From Ananas comosus (Eukaryota > Streptophyta > Magnoliopsida > Poales > Bromeliaceae), in assembly GCF_001540865.1 (NCBI RefSeq), contig NC_033640.1, positions 3,452,988 to 3,516,987 of the forward strand: a stretch of DNA of 64,000 nt, given 5' to 3'. Positions 11,344 to 20,773 of the stretch are shown one piece after another (positions within the stretch are counted from its first letter, which is position 1; each line of letters starts with the position of its first letter). The position numbers were made by a program, and so were the translations under genes. The notes beneath the pieces are model-generated. The model saw only the letters and a program-made list of their open reading frames with translations. It searched no databases and was not told the DNA's origin.

Positions 11344-12409
11344 TGGAGGCCTTATGACGATATAGTGTTAGAGACGCTCCTACCTTTTCGTCTGGCGGGG
11401 CCCCAGGTTTAGCGATCGAGGACTAACTTAGTCTGCTTCCACATTATTGAGCTCCATCATCCCGATCGTGTGCTTCGACAGTTTGGGCTATCACAGCATA
11501 TACCTGAAGCAGTGCTTGCTATACCTCGCATCAATTCACGAGGCAGAGCAGATGAGGATTGGGCGGCATACCATGCTTCATACATTCAGCATTGGAATGA
11601 TAGATTGGTAGATATAGCAGAGGTGGCCCTTGAGACAGATCCAGATCCTATACGAGCTACCACTGTTTATATGCAGTGGTATTGGACGATCACCAGGAGG
11701 TGGATATCTACACCTGTACAGCAGCCACCTCTCGCGTATCAGCCACGTGGGCACGTCGAGAGAGTAGTGGTATGATTGTAATATATAATATCTTTTTATA
11801 TTTATTTTTATATATACAAGAAAGTTTCGTATAATCTTTTTGATGGTGCTTTTATTTCAGGTCGATATTGTGCAAAGATCACATTATACGATCAGACATG
11901 TCCTATCAGATATTCCAGGAGGTGGAGTGTTAGATGCCCTATCACATATTGCCGATCAGATGGAAGCAGTTTTGGAGACTTTACCTACGTTTTCACACAC
12001 TGTATCTCCACGACCAACAGACTATGGTAGAGCATCGACATCCGGCCATGCACTGGTATATAGTCCACTGAGGCCATCATCACCGATAGAGGAGCCACCT
12101 TATGCTGATGTTATGGACCCGGCACCAGCACCAGTACCACAGGATCCACCTCGAGCAGTTGATATTGTTTATTATAGGCGCCGACGACATATGCAGTCTA
12201 ACCATACAGATCAACCCATCTCTTCAGCTCCTTCACGGCCAGACATACTACCGACACCTGCTACTGCTGTGATTGAGCCGGTTATTGAGGGTGCTGCTAT
12301 CGAGCATCTGGACCAGTTGGAGATTTTAGAGTCTTTTGATGAGCATGGTGTTGATCGTGGTCGTGGACGTAGTAGGCGACGTGGTCTAGGGAGTAGGAGG
12401 AGAACATGA
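11344..12409 (+). pseudogene. Plant mobile domain (MAIN/MAIL-like) protein, C-terminal part, truncated
   Basis: Translation from 11344 gives WRPYDD, then after an in-frame TAG (11410-11412, where family members have Trp) a stretch with CFHIIELHHPDRVLRQFG, RGRADEDWAAYH and YMQWYWTITRRWI. These are hallmarks of the C-terminal half of the aminotransferase-like plant mobile domain (PMD; MAIN, MAIL1 and 'serine/threonine phosphatase 7 long form' proteins). A canonical intron fits at 11770-11860 (GTATGA ... TTTATTTCAG) and keeps phase, joining to an exon that ends in an Arg/Gly-rich tail (GRGRSRRR) and stops at 12409. The N-terminal half is missing. PMD genes are often carried by plant transposons. 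Here the remnant sits between two palindrome arrays in direct orientation, which suggests a mobile or tandemly duplicated unit. Family assignment is confident; function is not inferable. Confidence 0.75.
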
Positions 12410-12705
12410 TATTATATTTCTATATTATTGTAAAACTTGCTTTAATTTTGGATATTCTGTTGTGATTATCTGGTATTGATACTTTATTGAGATTCTGTTG
12501 GTAGTGATGTGTATATTATACTGTTGTGTTGTGATGCTGTGATGTTGTATTGTATTGTTGCGTTTAGGTATCTGTATTGTATTGTTGTGTTGTGATATTG
12601 TGATGTGCATTGATTTGATTTTTTGTGCAAAAAATATGGCGATGTTGTGATGTGTATTGATTTGGTTTTTTGCGCCAGAAAAATGGCCAAGTCAGGTTAG
12701 TTGTA

Positions 12706-13121
12706 TTGGACACGGTGAACCATTCGCCGTGTCCAATACAAATACCCGGGACTTAGCCATTTTTGGCTAAGTCCTAGGTACTTGTATTGGACACGGTGAA
12801 CTGTTCACCGTGTTTAGACACGGTGAACTGTATAGACACGGTGAATCATTCACCGTGTATAGACACGGTGAACCATTCACCGTGTCCAATACAAATACCC
12901 CACTTAGCCATTTTTGGGTAAGGGTCGGGTATTTGTATTAGACACGGTGAATAGTTCACCGTGTCCAATACAAGGTGAATAGTTCACCGTGTTTAGACAC
13001 GGTGAACCAATCACCGTGTCCAATGTATTATTCACACCCTGACTTGGGTGTTTATAATACATTGGATATGGTGAACTATTCACTGTGTTTGAACACGGTG
13101 AATGGTTCACCGTGTTCAACT
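12706..13121. repeat. Right array of the 23-bp palindrome
   Basis: The same ACACGGTGAA/TTCACCGTGT arms as in the left array occur at least eight times (12710-12735, 12791-12890, 12940-13020, 13065-13118). Some units are extended: at 12703-12745 the arms include 'ttgtattgg'. A separate perfect hairpin, gacttagcca-tttt-tggctaagtc, lies at about 12751-12774 between palindromes. The array is followed by a 'gccatttttgcaaataaatttttgacaggg' type tail to about 13265. Confidence 0.85.
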
Positions 13122-13351
13122 TAAACACCTGGCCCCAGCTCCGCTCGTGTGGTGCTGACGTGGCGCTTGCGTGGTAGGGGCAGGGCCATTTTTGCAAATA
13201 AATTTTTGACAGGGCTAATTTAAAAAAAAAATTTGTCAGGGGGCTATTTGCAAAAAAAACCCTAAAATTATCTATTAATAACCTAGATGGGTACAAGTAT
13301 CTGAGTATGCTTTCTGTGTCACAAATTTATGTCTAACTTGCCTTGTGAGAA

Positions 13352-13405
13352 AAAGGCGATTAGATCATGCTAGCAAATCCACTGATGTTGAATCGACTTG
13401 AAGGG
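13352..13405 (+). pseudogene. Ty3/gypsy protease remnant, left piece
   Basis: The reading frame ending ..NRLEG at 13405 continues directly into the FDLFLGMDWLSKYY frame at 16168, once the solo LTR between them and one copy of its 5-bp target repeat are ignored. The motif (I/L)LGMDWL is the conserved C-terminal signature of Ty3/gypsy aspartic proteases. Only a few dozen codons survive on this side, so the parent element is unidentified. Confidence 0.6.
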
Positions 13406-15218
13406 TGTCACGCCCCGGGACTGATACCAATTTGGCCCGACCCGAGCACGTCAAACAGACGCCGAACGGACAGGGTTTCCTCTATCCGTCCAAGGTTCAT
13501 CACATGTACAAATTCAAACAAGAAATGCACTAGCGGAAACATACACAAACGGCTTACACGAGGGTAAGCAATAGCCATTAGTGAAAGAAAGGAAAACTAA
13601 ACATTTACAAGTACTATGATTCATTTGTGATCATATACATTGCATTCATCTTGTTCACTTTCGAATTCCTTACATTTCATTTCATCATTTCTTTCTTACA
13701 TCACATTTACCTCAAAATACACATTACATTCTTTTCTTTACATCATTTACCATCATGTACAAAAGATGATCATAGGGTACTTTACTACAAAATGAAACCC
13801 AACTTTGGTGGCCTCTGACTAAGGCGCGATACCTTTACCTCGGTCGCTCGCCGGCTCGCTCGGTCCCGGCTCTGTGGAAATAGTGGGGTGAGAACTACAA
13901 CAAAGTTCCCAGTGGGTTCGGCCTCAACATCACCGACTTTCCCACTAGGACTAACTCAGGCATAATAGAAAGGATAAGCTGAAATATAGTAACCAATCTA
14001 CAACATGATGCTAATATGCCTGAACAATAAGCAAGGAATATGCTCAACATTAACATATGCAGATTATGCAAGTTCTTTCGTTCTTTATCTTTACACTTTG
14101 TTCTTTGTTCTTTGCTCTTTGTTCTTTATTCTTTATTCTTTAATCTCAAGGCTAACCCGGGGGTTTCGCCACATTAACTTGCTTCACATTAAGTCCATCA
14201 TCGCAGGAACTCACCCGCTAGGACCGTCCTTCGGGTTTACTCCAACCCGTGATGCATAACTCCGGAGCGCATCGCCCGAGGGGGAGCGACCGCCCTCGAG
14301 CACGGAACTCATAGCAAGTATGATCGAATCCTTAACTCAAAGGATTATATGTTCAATCTTGACTTTACACTAACTCTAGTGTTCTTTACGTCACTTCATG
14401 TTGCTACTCTAGCAATCATTGTTCTATACATTTCCTTACTTTTGCTAACTTTAGCATTCTTGTTCTTTACATTTCTTATTCTTATTGCCCCACTTTACTT
14501 TAACTTTACACATTGTCATCATTATCATTCTTTACATCACTTTGGTTCTTTGGCTCACACTAACTCTAGTGTCACATTACTTTACGTCTTCAAATGCCAC
14601 TCGATCTATGTCATAGTGTCACTCTATTCTTTTGCTCATTTTGGGTGCTCACTTTTCTCTCATGCATACACATAGGGTTTTTACATTCATAAGGTTCTCA
14701 ACCATCACATTAGGCAAGTTGTACTCACAATCATGCAACATCACATTCTCATCATCTCTTTACCCTAAAATGAATACAACAAATATGTAACATATGCTCA
14801 ATTGAATGACACATTAGGCATAGAGAGAAGTCCAACGAGTTTGGAAAGCACCACCCACCTCGTAGGTCTATTTAGGTCTTGAGATTTATAGGCTCCTCGT
14901 TCTTCACCTGCGGCAAAACGAAGCCAACTTAGGCCATTTTGCCCATATCTTTTTATAAACTTTTCGTAACGTTAATCCGAGCGCACCAACGCGTCGGAAA
15001 TACCCCCAATTAGATTTTTAGAGGGTCAATTGCATTTAAAAATTTCCATGAGCAAAAGCCCCAATTTGGTGCCCTAGCTCCAATACATATATCAAACCTA
15101 GGGTTTGATCTCAATGGGAAGCAAAAGTAGCTTCATTATACTCTAAAAAGTCCATTAGAACCATCTTTAGGCAAATCAAAACCGTACTTAGGGTTTCACC
15201 ATGAGAGGTGATGAAGCT

Positions 15219-15445
15219 CACCTCAAGCTTCACTGTTTTCATGGTCTTGATCTCTAAAGAAGCAAAAGAAAAGCTTCAAATACTCAAATGGTTCCATAAA
15301 ACTCATTCTAAGCTTGAGTATTCTATAGTGTCACCTAAATAGCTTGGNCACCTCAAGCTTCACTGTTTTCATGGTCTTGATCTCTAAAGAAGCAAAAGAA
15401 AAGCTTCAAATACTCAAATGGTTCCATAAAACTCATTCTAAGCTT
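15219..15445. repeat. Assembly artefact: duplicated 97-bp contig overlap around a single N
   Basis: Positions 15219-15315 and 15349-15445 are identical, both ending at a HindIII site AAGCTT. Between them lie cloning-vector bases (15316-15347) and one N at 15348. This is what an unmerged overlap between a BAC-end read and the next contig would look like. Confidence 0.9.
15316..15347. other. BAC cloning-vector contamination (SP6 promoter side of HindIII site)
   Basis: Directly after a HindIII site (15310-15315), positions 15323-15340 read CTATAGTGTCACCTAAAT, the exact reverse complement of the SP6 promoter core. The flanking bases (gagtatt.. and ..agcttgg) match the HindIII polylinker flank of pBeloBAC11/pIndigoBAC-type vectors as I know it. 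The insert side stops exactly at the restriction site. It is not plant sequence. Confidence 0.93.
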
Positions 15446-15763
15446 AATTCAAACCCTAGATTAGGTTCTACCATGATTAGGGTTCAAAGCTTACCTTGTA
15501 AGCTCTCATTTTCCAAGCTAGAGAGGAAGAAGATGAAGTTGCTTCACCTCTTGATCCTCTTCTTCACCTTCTTTTCCTTGTCTTCTTCTTCTCCTTTGCC
15601 TTCTAGAGAGAGAGAGGGAGAGAAGAGAGTGTGAGAGGGTGAGGAAATGAGAGAAATATCTCATTTGCCCTCTTACTATACTCTATGGGTTGCAAAATTG
15701 CAGCTAAACCCCTCAACTTTCACTCTTTCACACAGCCTGGACTGGGCTGTTTGCGCAGGTGGG

Positions 15764-15986
15764 GACCGGTCTCTCCTTCAGGGACCGGTTCTCGAAGGCT
15801 CTCCCCGCGCAGCCAGAGCTGCTGCGCGCAGGGCAACCGGTCTCTCTTTGGGGGACCGGTCTCTCGGGGACCGGTCTCTCAGGCAGGGACCGGTTCCCGA
15901 GAGCTGATTTCTCAGGACTAAGCCGATTTTTCGGCTGTCTCATTTCATACGCGTTCGGGGACCGGTCTCTCCCACCAGGGACCGGT
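15764..15986. repeat. ACCGGT motif cluster in family A solo LTR (U3)
   Basis: Eight copies of the palindromic hexamer ACCGGT occur in about 220 bp, most in the wider context GGGACCGGTCTCTC. In the LTR's own orientation they lie upstream of the transcribed leader, as enhancer repeats do. Comparable clusters occupy the same relative place in the other large LTRs of the window. Confidence 0.8.
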
Positions 15987-16167
15987 CCCCGAGAGCTCAA
16001 AACTGCAGAATGCAGATTTTGATCCTTTAGCTCTCGAAAACCTCATGTAACTCATCTTTAATCATTTTAACACCTTCGGACTTTCCGAAGTGTACCGTCC
16101 TCGCACTTTGGTCAATTTGACTAAAGTTCGACATTTATTTTTCGAATTTTTGGTATATTACAAAGGG

Positions 16168-16278
16168 TTCGACCTATTTTTGGGTATGGACTGGCTCTCA
16201 AAGTATTATGCAACTATTGGTTGCAAGAGACGAGTTGTGTGGTTTTTTAAAAATTTAACTATCAGAACACAGTCTTAG
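16168..16278 (+). pseudogene. Ty3/gypsy protease remnant, right piece
   Basis: The frame reads FDLFLGMDWLSKYYATIGCKRR, the protease C-terminal signature followed by the usual 'D/G-C-..-K' segment. It closely resembles the protease at 22050-22550 (..ILRIDWLSKYYAVIDCESK). It is the downstream half of the gene split by the solo LTR at 13406-16162. A stop follows at 16278 and no reverse transcriptase remains. Confidence 0.7.
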
Positions 16279-17668
16279 TAGCTGGTCACACTTCTGTAAA
16301 GTGACGAAGTGAGCCAGAATAATTTTGGTGTGAAATAGATGCCACAAACAATCACAAAGCTTGTGTTTAATTCCTGCCAGAGCAAGATAGGTTTTGTGCC
16401 AAGGGCACAAGATGCCACCTAATAACCTCTAATTAGATTTTGATACCTCATTTACCTCACCTGAACTTAACCTCCTCTCCACTTTATTTCTTTTTTCTTT
16501 ATCTCCCTTTTCTTCTTTTTACTTCCCTCATCTCTTTCTCCCATTCTCCCAGTGGGCAGCTTCAGGCAGCGGTGACAATAATAGCAGTGAGCAATGGCGG
16601 CAGTAGCAGCAGCAGTGAGCATTGCCTTTTCTTCTTCTTCTTCTTTTTCTTCTTCTCCTTGCAGGTTGGGAATCAACAACACCACTAACAACAGCTCTAG
16701 TAGCCACAACAGCAAGGTGGCGACAGCAGTAGCAGCAGCAGCAAGTGAGCCCAATTGAGCGCAATTGAGCTTCCGATTGTGAAATTGATGCTTGTTTGTG
16801 GGAGAGAAGAGTAGAGGAGCTCAGCTTATAGCTTCGTCCCACCAAAATTAAGAGTTTTTGGCGGGTTAATTATTGCTGGAATTCCCTTCACTTCCTATTG
16901 AATGGGAGTTGCTCCTGGCGGGTTAGTGAGGGATAGTGCTGGGTTGGAGAGTGGATTGGTATTTATTTTGTGCACCCTGCTAGTTCTCGAGTAGTGAGGA
17001 GGTTCTTTGGGCGCATTTCTTCCTTGCCGTTGTTGGATTAGCTAACAAGGTGGGTTAAATAGCCAGATACTATGAATTCCTCACTATGCCTAACTATTCC
17101 ATATGCAATTTATTTTTAGCTATTGCTTATCAGTAATTAGTAATGTAACATAAGGATTGCTGACTTCACTTTTCATATTACTTCTCACACTATTATTTGC
17201 AACATGTGGAAGATGAAATTTGAGAAATCTAGACTACATTAATTCATGGGAAACTTACGCTATGCTGTTCCATTTTTCCATCGTTTTAACTCCTAGTTCA
17301 GTAGTTGCTATAACTTATTTTTCATCCAGGTTAGTGGGTAGGGATGATTGGAAATAGTGCAGGATAATTTTACGCCTGTGCTGAGGGGCTGACATAGTTA
17401 TTACAACAATTGGCACGCTGGCTAGATTTTAGTGTGCCGTATAGGGTTATGGTGATTCCGGATCATTGAGTGTCACTTCAGATTGTGCTTGTGGATAGCC
17501 TTATATATGATCTAGATGATTATTTGCATTGACTATCGCCTGTATGAGCCATATTTGAGCTCGATAGAGATATGCCACTTACTCGGTGGGGTTGTACCCC
17601 TCGGCTATCGCTTCAGAATTGGCTTTTGCGCATTGATATTGTAGCAGCCCTAGTAGGCGAACTACATT
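16279..17668 (+). mobile_element. Degraded LTR-like sequence, related to family C (U5 side)
   Basis: From about 17340 the text runs in parallel with 49050-49400 of the family C LTR, for example 'ttgagctcgatagagatatgccacttactcgg' against 'ttgagctcgacagagacacgcttgcatactcgg', followed by 'gcttttgcgcattg' type wording. The part before 17300 holds simple CAG/TTC-type runs (16590-16745) and no recognisable gene. The fragment is cut off at 17669 by the family A LTR. Confidence 0.5.
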
Positions 17669-17878
17669 TGTAATATACCGAAACCTTGGTAGGTTGTATC
17701 GAAGTTTAGTCAAATTGACCAAAGTGTGCGAGAGAAATAGTTGGACAAAATCTATTTAACATTCCAACAATGTTGAAAGGGTTAAAGTTGAGTTCCAAAA
17801 GAGTTAGAAGGGTTTTAGCATTGCTCGACGCGAATTAGAGTCGAAACAATGCAAAATCTGCAGTCTAGAGCATTGTTA

Positions 17879-17991
17879 ACCGGTAAAGCATTGAAGCAGT
17901 ACCGGTACTAGGCAAGCACCAGAGAGTAGCAGCTCTCGGGTTTGGCCTCTGTCAGGCTGTTTAACCGGTGACACCCCTGGTGCGTACCGGT
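17879..17991. repeat. ACCGGT motif cluster in the family A 5' LTR
   Basis: Four ACCGGT cores lie within 113 bp, two of them inside the longer palindrome GTACCGGTAC. Degenerate versions (aactggtgacacc, gtaccagtac) follow to about 18080. They stand 160-270 bp upstream of the TATA box at 18153. Confidence 0.75.
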
Positions 17992-18152
17992 ACCCCTTAG
18001 CAATCCGAAAACAGCGGTCTCGTGTTTGGGTTGTTGAACAGGGGCTTAACTGGTGACACCCACCCGTGTACCAGTACGCAATGCTGCGAAACAGCAGGTT
18101 GGTCTGCTGCAAATAGAAAGAGTTGGAGGGTCATTTTGCTATTGTAACAGCG

Positions 18153-18162
18153 TATAAAAAGG
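18153..18162 (+). promoter_or_regulatory. TATA box of the family A LTR promoter
   Basis: TATAAAAAGG sits 30-70 bp upstream of a pyrimidine-rich leader (cctctctctctcatttctc), the expected U3/R arrangement of a plant LTR promoter. Confidence 0.7.
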
Positions 18163-18934
18163 CCTCAACTCCTTTCCCATTCACAGCAGTGAACACACCT
18201 CTCTCTCTCATTTCTCTTCCTTTCTCTCTCTAGGAACTCTCTCCCAAGGTGAAATGAGGAGATCTAGAGGAGGATTTGGAGGAGATTTAAAGTTTTGAAG
18301 GGTTTAGGGCTCTCCTATAAGGTGTAGCTTGGTGGGCTTCTAGGTTAAGATAAGTTTCTTGTAAGATTGATGTTAGGGTTTGGTTTTATATCCTAGAACA
18401 CTTGGTTTTGATCTTCTTACATGAATGAAAACCTTGTAGAGACCATGGAACCCATGAAAACCCATGTTTCTCCATGAGCTCTCATGGTAGAATTCTAGGG
18501 TTTGTTTTATATGCCCTATGAATGGTTCAAATGACCTAGAAATTGTTCTAGATGAGTTTCTAGAAGATGTTAACTTGCTTTTGCTTAGCATAGAGATCAA
18601 TATGGTGTATGTTACTATATGACATTGTTAGGGCACCAAAATTAGAGCTTTTGCCCTAGATTAGTTTAAAGGCAAATTGATCTTGTAGAAATCAAATTGG
18701 GGGTATTTCTATCTCATTGGTGGACTCGGTTCGCCGATCAGACGAGTCTACGTAAAGATATGGGAGAAAAAGCCTAATTTGGCTTTGTTTTGCTGCAGGC
18801 GAGAGAATAGGCGCCCAAAAATCACGAAACTTGAACTGTAGCACCTTTACAACCGTATGAGGTGGGTGGTGCTTTCCGAAATCCTTGAATTTTCTCTCAT
18901 ATCTAAAGTGTTATTTTTGAGCATATGTATGTAT

Positions 18935-19195
18935 AGTATTTTCATGCATTGTAGGGTTGATTGAGATATATGATTGCATGTTTTGAGTATAAGATGCATT
19001 TGAGATGTTGTGAGCTATTGAGAATATGTAAAACCCTATGTATGCATGAAAATACTATACATACATATGCTCAAAAANAGTATTTTCATGCATTGTAGGG
19101 TTGATTGAGATATATGATTGCATGTTTTGAGTATAAGATGCATTTGAGATGTTGTGAGCTATTGAGAATATGTAAAACCCTATGTATGCATGAAT
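18935..19195. repeat. Assembly artefact: duplicated overlap with inverted end at single N (19078)
   Basis: About 116 bp (18935-19050) recur at 19079-19194. Before the N, positions 19051-19077 are the reverse complement of 18914-18940. A direct duplication plus a foldback tail at a one-base N indicates a faulty contig join, not biology. Confidence 0.85.
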
Positions 19196-20451
19196 AGTGA
19201 CAAAGATCTAGATGAGGTAAAGAACCAAATGACATTATGACATATGGATTGTGTGGCATTAGTAAACAAATGAATGCTAGAAATTAGACTCTTAGTTGAG
19301 TGGCATCAATGAGATTTGAATGCTAGAGTTGAACACTTAGTGTGGCATTAATGAGAACAATGAATGCATGAAAATGAGTTAAAGAACACCTAGTGTGTGT
19401 GGCATCATGAAAGTTAAATAATGCAAGTAAAGTGAGATAGTTGACATTATGACATAACAACCTTATAGTTAAGGATCATATGAGCATTAAATCCTTACAA
19501 ATAAGGATTGGATTGAACTTGACATCCTTAAAGTTAAGGATTGGATCATACTCACCTACAAGTCTTGGCTTGAGGGCGGTCGCACCTCCTCGAGCGATGA
19601 GCTTCGGAGTAGTCATCACTGGGTCGTAGCGAGTATCTACCCAGAGGACGGTCCCGTCGGGTTGTAGCGAGTATCTCCCCGATAGTAGAAATTTGAGTTA
19701 GTGAGTCTATTGAGGGCGAAACTTACGGGTTAGCCAAGAGGATTGAGAATTGGAAAGTGATCTTGCATTCGTCATGAGCATTCTATTTAAGCATAAATTG
19801 GATTATATCTTGTTCAGGCATATTAGCTGCATTCGTTTAGTTGGTTACTATCTATCTCTATTTTTCTATTATGCCTAATTTAGACCTAGTGGGAAAGTCG
19901 GCTAAGTCGGCGGCCGAACCCACTGGAAACTTTGTTGTAGTTCTCACCCCACTATTTCCACAGAGCCGGGACCGAGTGAGCCGGCTGACGATCATGGTAA
20001 AGGTATTGCGCCATAGATAGGGACCACCCGAGATGATTTTCATATTTTGTTTAGTTGCATACCCTATATAGATCATCTTTTGTATTTTGATGATTATAGA
20101 TGAATGAATGATGCAAATGTATTAGAGAAAGAATGTAAAAGTTTATATTTTGGGAGAGCATGTGATGTAAAAAGAAATGATGTAAAAGAATGTAAATGTA
20201 TAAGTTGAATGCATGTAAGTGATTCAAAAGTTAATCATTGTACTTGTATTTTGTTTAGTTTAGTACTTTCACTTTGGCTATTGGTTGCCCTCGTGCAAGC
20301 CAAGTATATTATGTTTCTGCTGTGCAATCTATATACTTGCTCTGTACTTGTTGTTGAGCCTTGGGCGGATAGGAGGGGTGCTGTTCGTTCGGCGTTTGTT
20401 CGACGTGCCCGAACCGACCAAATAGGCTGTCCCGGGGCGTGACAGATAAAA

Positions 20452-20463
20452 TGGTATTAGAGC
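20452..20463 (+). other. Primer-binding site (initiator tRNA-Met type)
   Basis: TGGTATTAGAGC lies 7 bp after the LTR end. It differs by one base from TGGTATCAGAGC, the complement of the 3' end of plant initiator tRNA-Met used by most plant LTR retrotransposons. Confidence 0.85.
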
Positions 20464-20773
20464 CTGAAAAGTGAAAGTATAGGATGGACCTAGAGACCTT
20501 TAGGAATGGAGACCTTAAGGATCTAGGAAACATGAGTGACGTGGAACCATAGTATAGCGAAAGCTTTGAGATTGGGTGATGTTACTAAGTCTCTAATGTG
20601 GTTAGGGGCTAATCCAAGTTGATATTTGTTCTCTACTCCGTGTGTTGTGTCGGGCGGCCGACGACATAATGCTTTGGAATGAGAATAAATACACTTGTTT
20701 GCTTTTGCCAGATTTGGTATGTTCGAGTATATTGGTTGAGTAACTAATGTGAGTTGCTATGTTTCAGGTAGCA

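Larger units (their letters stand above)
13406..16162 (-). mobile_element. Solo LTR of large-LTR Ty3/gypsy family A
   Basis: It runs from TGTCACGCCCCGG to TATATTACA and is flanked by a perfect 5-bp target duplication, AAGGG (13401-13405, 16163-16167). Its reverse complement matches the 5' LTR at 17669-20444 in termini and internal landmarks, including the block 'gtcaaattga' near the U3 end, a pyrimidine/GA-rich leader (15535-15640) and 'gtcccggctctgtggaaatagtggggtgagaa' type wording near 13870. No internal region accompanies it. It contains a vector/assembly artefact at 15219-15445. Removing about 130 bp brings it to about 2.63 kb, equal to the corrected length of the 17669 LTR. It inserted into an older gypsy protease. 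Confidence 0.85.
17669..20444 (+). mobile_element. 5' LTR of family A Ty3/gypsy element
   Basis: It starts TGTAATATACC and ends CCGGGGCGTGACA. A primer-binding site follows 7 bp later and gag after that, so this is the 5' LTR of an element rather than a solo LTR. Landmarks in order: ACCGGT cluster (17879-17991), TATA box (18153-18162), pyrimidine-rich leader (18195-18245), a long U5-like body with 'gagggcggtcgcacc' near 19572, and the conserved terminal block 'gggcggatagg..cgacgtgcccgaaccgaccaa'. The raw length of 2776 bp includes a single-N assembly duplication (18935-19195). Corrected, it is about 2.63 kb. Confidence 0.85.

Noticed and set aside
10297..13296. CRISPR-like array from the regularly repeated CACGGTGAA units
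   Set aside because: The units are palindromes with variable short linkers, not direct repeats with unique 30-40 bp spacers, and the DNA is plant nuclear.
14005..14675. Open frames rich in Leu/Phe/Thr resembling membrane proteins
   Set aside because: They lie inside the minus-oriented solo LTR, consist of short 'ttctttacat'-type repeats, and have no counterpart kept open in the related LTR.
16467..16845. Ala/Val- and Cys-rich frames around CAG/TTC runs
   Set aside because: They are trinucleotide-repeat translations without a recognisable domain.
20309..20442. Frames giving a recurring LFGRFGHV-like peptide near LTR ends (also 32747-33002 and 35929-36289)
   Set aside because: They are translations of the conserved LTR 3' end, not a gene family.
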